A DNA stretch of 12,699 bases, from the NCBI GenBank assembly GCA_003453215.1, contig DMMB01000093.1:1-12699 (forward strand), written 5' to 3'. Under the pieces are notes generated by a model. The model worked only from the letters and a program-made list of their open reading frames with translations. It did not search any database and had not been told where the DNA came from. This stretch comes from Oscillospiraceae bacterium (GTDB lineage: Bacteria > Bacillota > Clostridia > Oscillospirales > Ruminococcaceae). The position numbers and the translations under genes are program-made. This document shows, one piece after another, positions 12,371 to 12,699 of this stretch. Numbering within the stretch: position 1 is the first letter of the stretch; each line of letters begins with the position of its first letter.

Positions 12371-12699
12371 TTATCCGATTTGTTTTATGAGCCAATCCAG
12401 CAGCCCGGTGGATTGCAGGAACAGGATCAGCATCATAAGCGGGGCGATGTAGCGGATCATGACCACGTAAAGCCCCTTGCGCCGGAAGAGATCCCCGCTG
12501 CGTTCCATTTCGGAGATGACGTATTCCGGCTTTTTAACCCACCCGATGAGGATGGTGGAAAGCAGGGCGATGAGCGGCATCATAACGCTGTTGCTGATGT
12601 AATCCATAATATCCAGAAGCTGTCCCACGGTACCGTTGGGAAGTGCTGCCTCCACATAAAAAGCACTGTAGCCCAGCGCAATGACCGCGGATGCTGCCA
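12371..12699 (-). CDS. Sodium-dependent transporter, NSS (neurotransmitter:sodium symporter) family, C-terminal part
   Basis: The last 108 or so codons of a gene that enters from the right edge; the frame is open to base 12699, so an internal GTG at 12655 is not its start. The visible part runs ALGYSAFYVE, then LLDIMDYISNSVMMPLIALL, then a helix ending IGWVKKPEYV, a short basic loop with RRKGLYVVMIRYIAP, and a final helix before the stop at 12371-12373. The DxxDYISN..MPL pattern, the GWV(x)KP turn and the YVVMIRYIAP segment are typical of the end of bacterial NSS transporters, which move amino acids or related compounds with sodium across the inner membrane. Substrate cannot be told from this end. 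It converges on dnaJ. Confidence 0.8.
   Translation of the reverse strand, partial: AASAVIALGYSAFYVEAALPNGTVGQLLDIMDYISNSVMMPLIALLSTILIGWVKKPEYVISEMERSGDLFRRKGLYVVMIRYIAPLMMLILFLQSTGLLDWLIKQIG

Noticed and set aside
1..12699. CRISPR, insertion sequence, tRNA or phage remnants
   Set aside because: I looked for regularly spaced repeats, transposase motifs with flanking repeats and tRNA cloverleaf segments and saw none.

Overview
The window reads as the chromosome of a Gram-positive anaerobe of the Bacillota, most likely class Clostridia and probably an Oscillospiraceae/Ruminococcaceae-type gut fermenter. The grounds are the hrcA-grpE-dnaK-dnaJ order under a perfect CIRCE operator, strong AGGAGG-type ribosome binding sites, TTG/GTG starts on some genes, a pyruvate formate-lyase operon with a clostridial-type Rex operator, and a GC-rich genome with AT-rich promoters. 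The genus is not determinable from this window alone. I see no tRNA, rRNA, CRISPR array, transposase or phage gene, so this is core chromosome and not an island.

Layout, left to right. (1) 1-1085: a possible CDS tail and a bidirectional terminator, then two minus-strand genes: a small A/B-barrel (Dabb) protein and, downstream of it, a membrane-anchored XRE-type regulator with a Met-rich loop. The 116-base spacer between them is full of overlapping inverted repeats. (2) 1192-3211: two plus-strand genes, a membrane-anchored CE4 polysaccharide deacetylase and a PfkB-family sugar kinase that looks like pseudouridine kinase, each with its own signals; a GC-rich palindromic block separates them. 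(3) 3212-6621: pflB-pflA, the oxygen-sensitive glycyl-radical route from pyruvate to acetyl-CoA and formate, with the activase directly behind the enzyme. Its 358-base upstream region has two candidate promoters, a Rex-like operator overlapping the main -35 box, and a leader that can fold into a long stem-loop. (4) 6662-7132, minus strand: a small multidrug-export-family membrane protein. (5) 7263-12313: the heat-shock operon hrcA-grpE-dnaK-dnaJ. (6) 12371-12699, minus strand: the C-terminal end of a sodium-dependent (NSS-family) transporter cut by the window edge.

How it fits together: HrcA represses its own operon at CIRCE; GrpE, DnaK and DnaJ form the Hsp70 machine. Upstream of the operon there is a second, degenerate CIRCE whose perfect arm lies inside the spacer of the divergent promoter of the small export protein, so HrcA may control both directions. 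The pfl and hrcA promoters also share an almost identical core. The most interesting unexplained structures are this second CIRCE, the pfl leader RNA, the hairpin-rich dnaK-dnaJ spacer, and the Met-rich XRE membrane regulator. I did not find a wholly new multi-gene system; the novelty here is in regulation.
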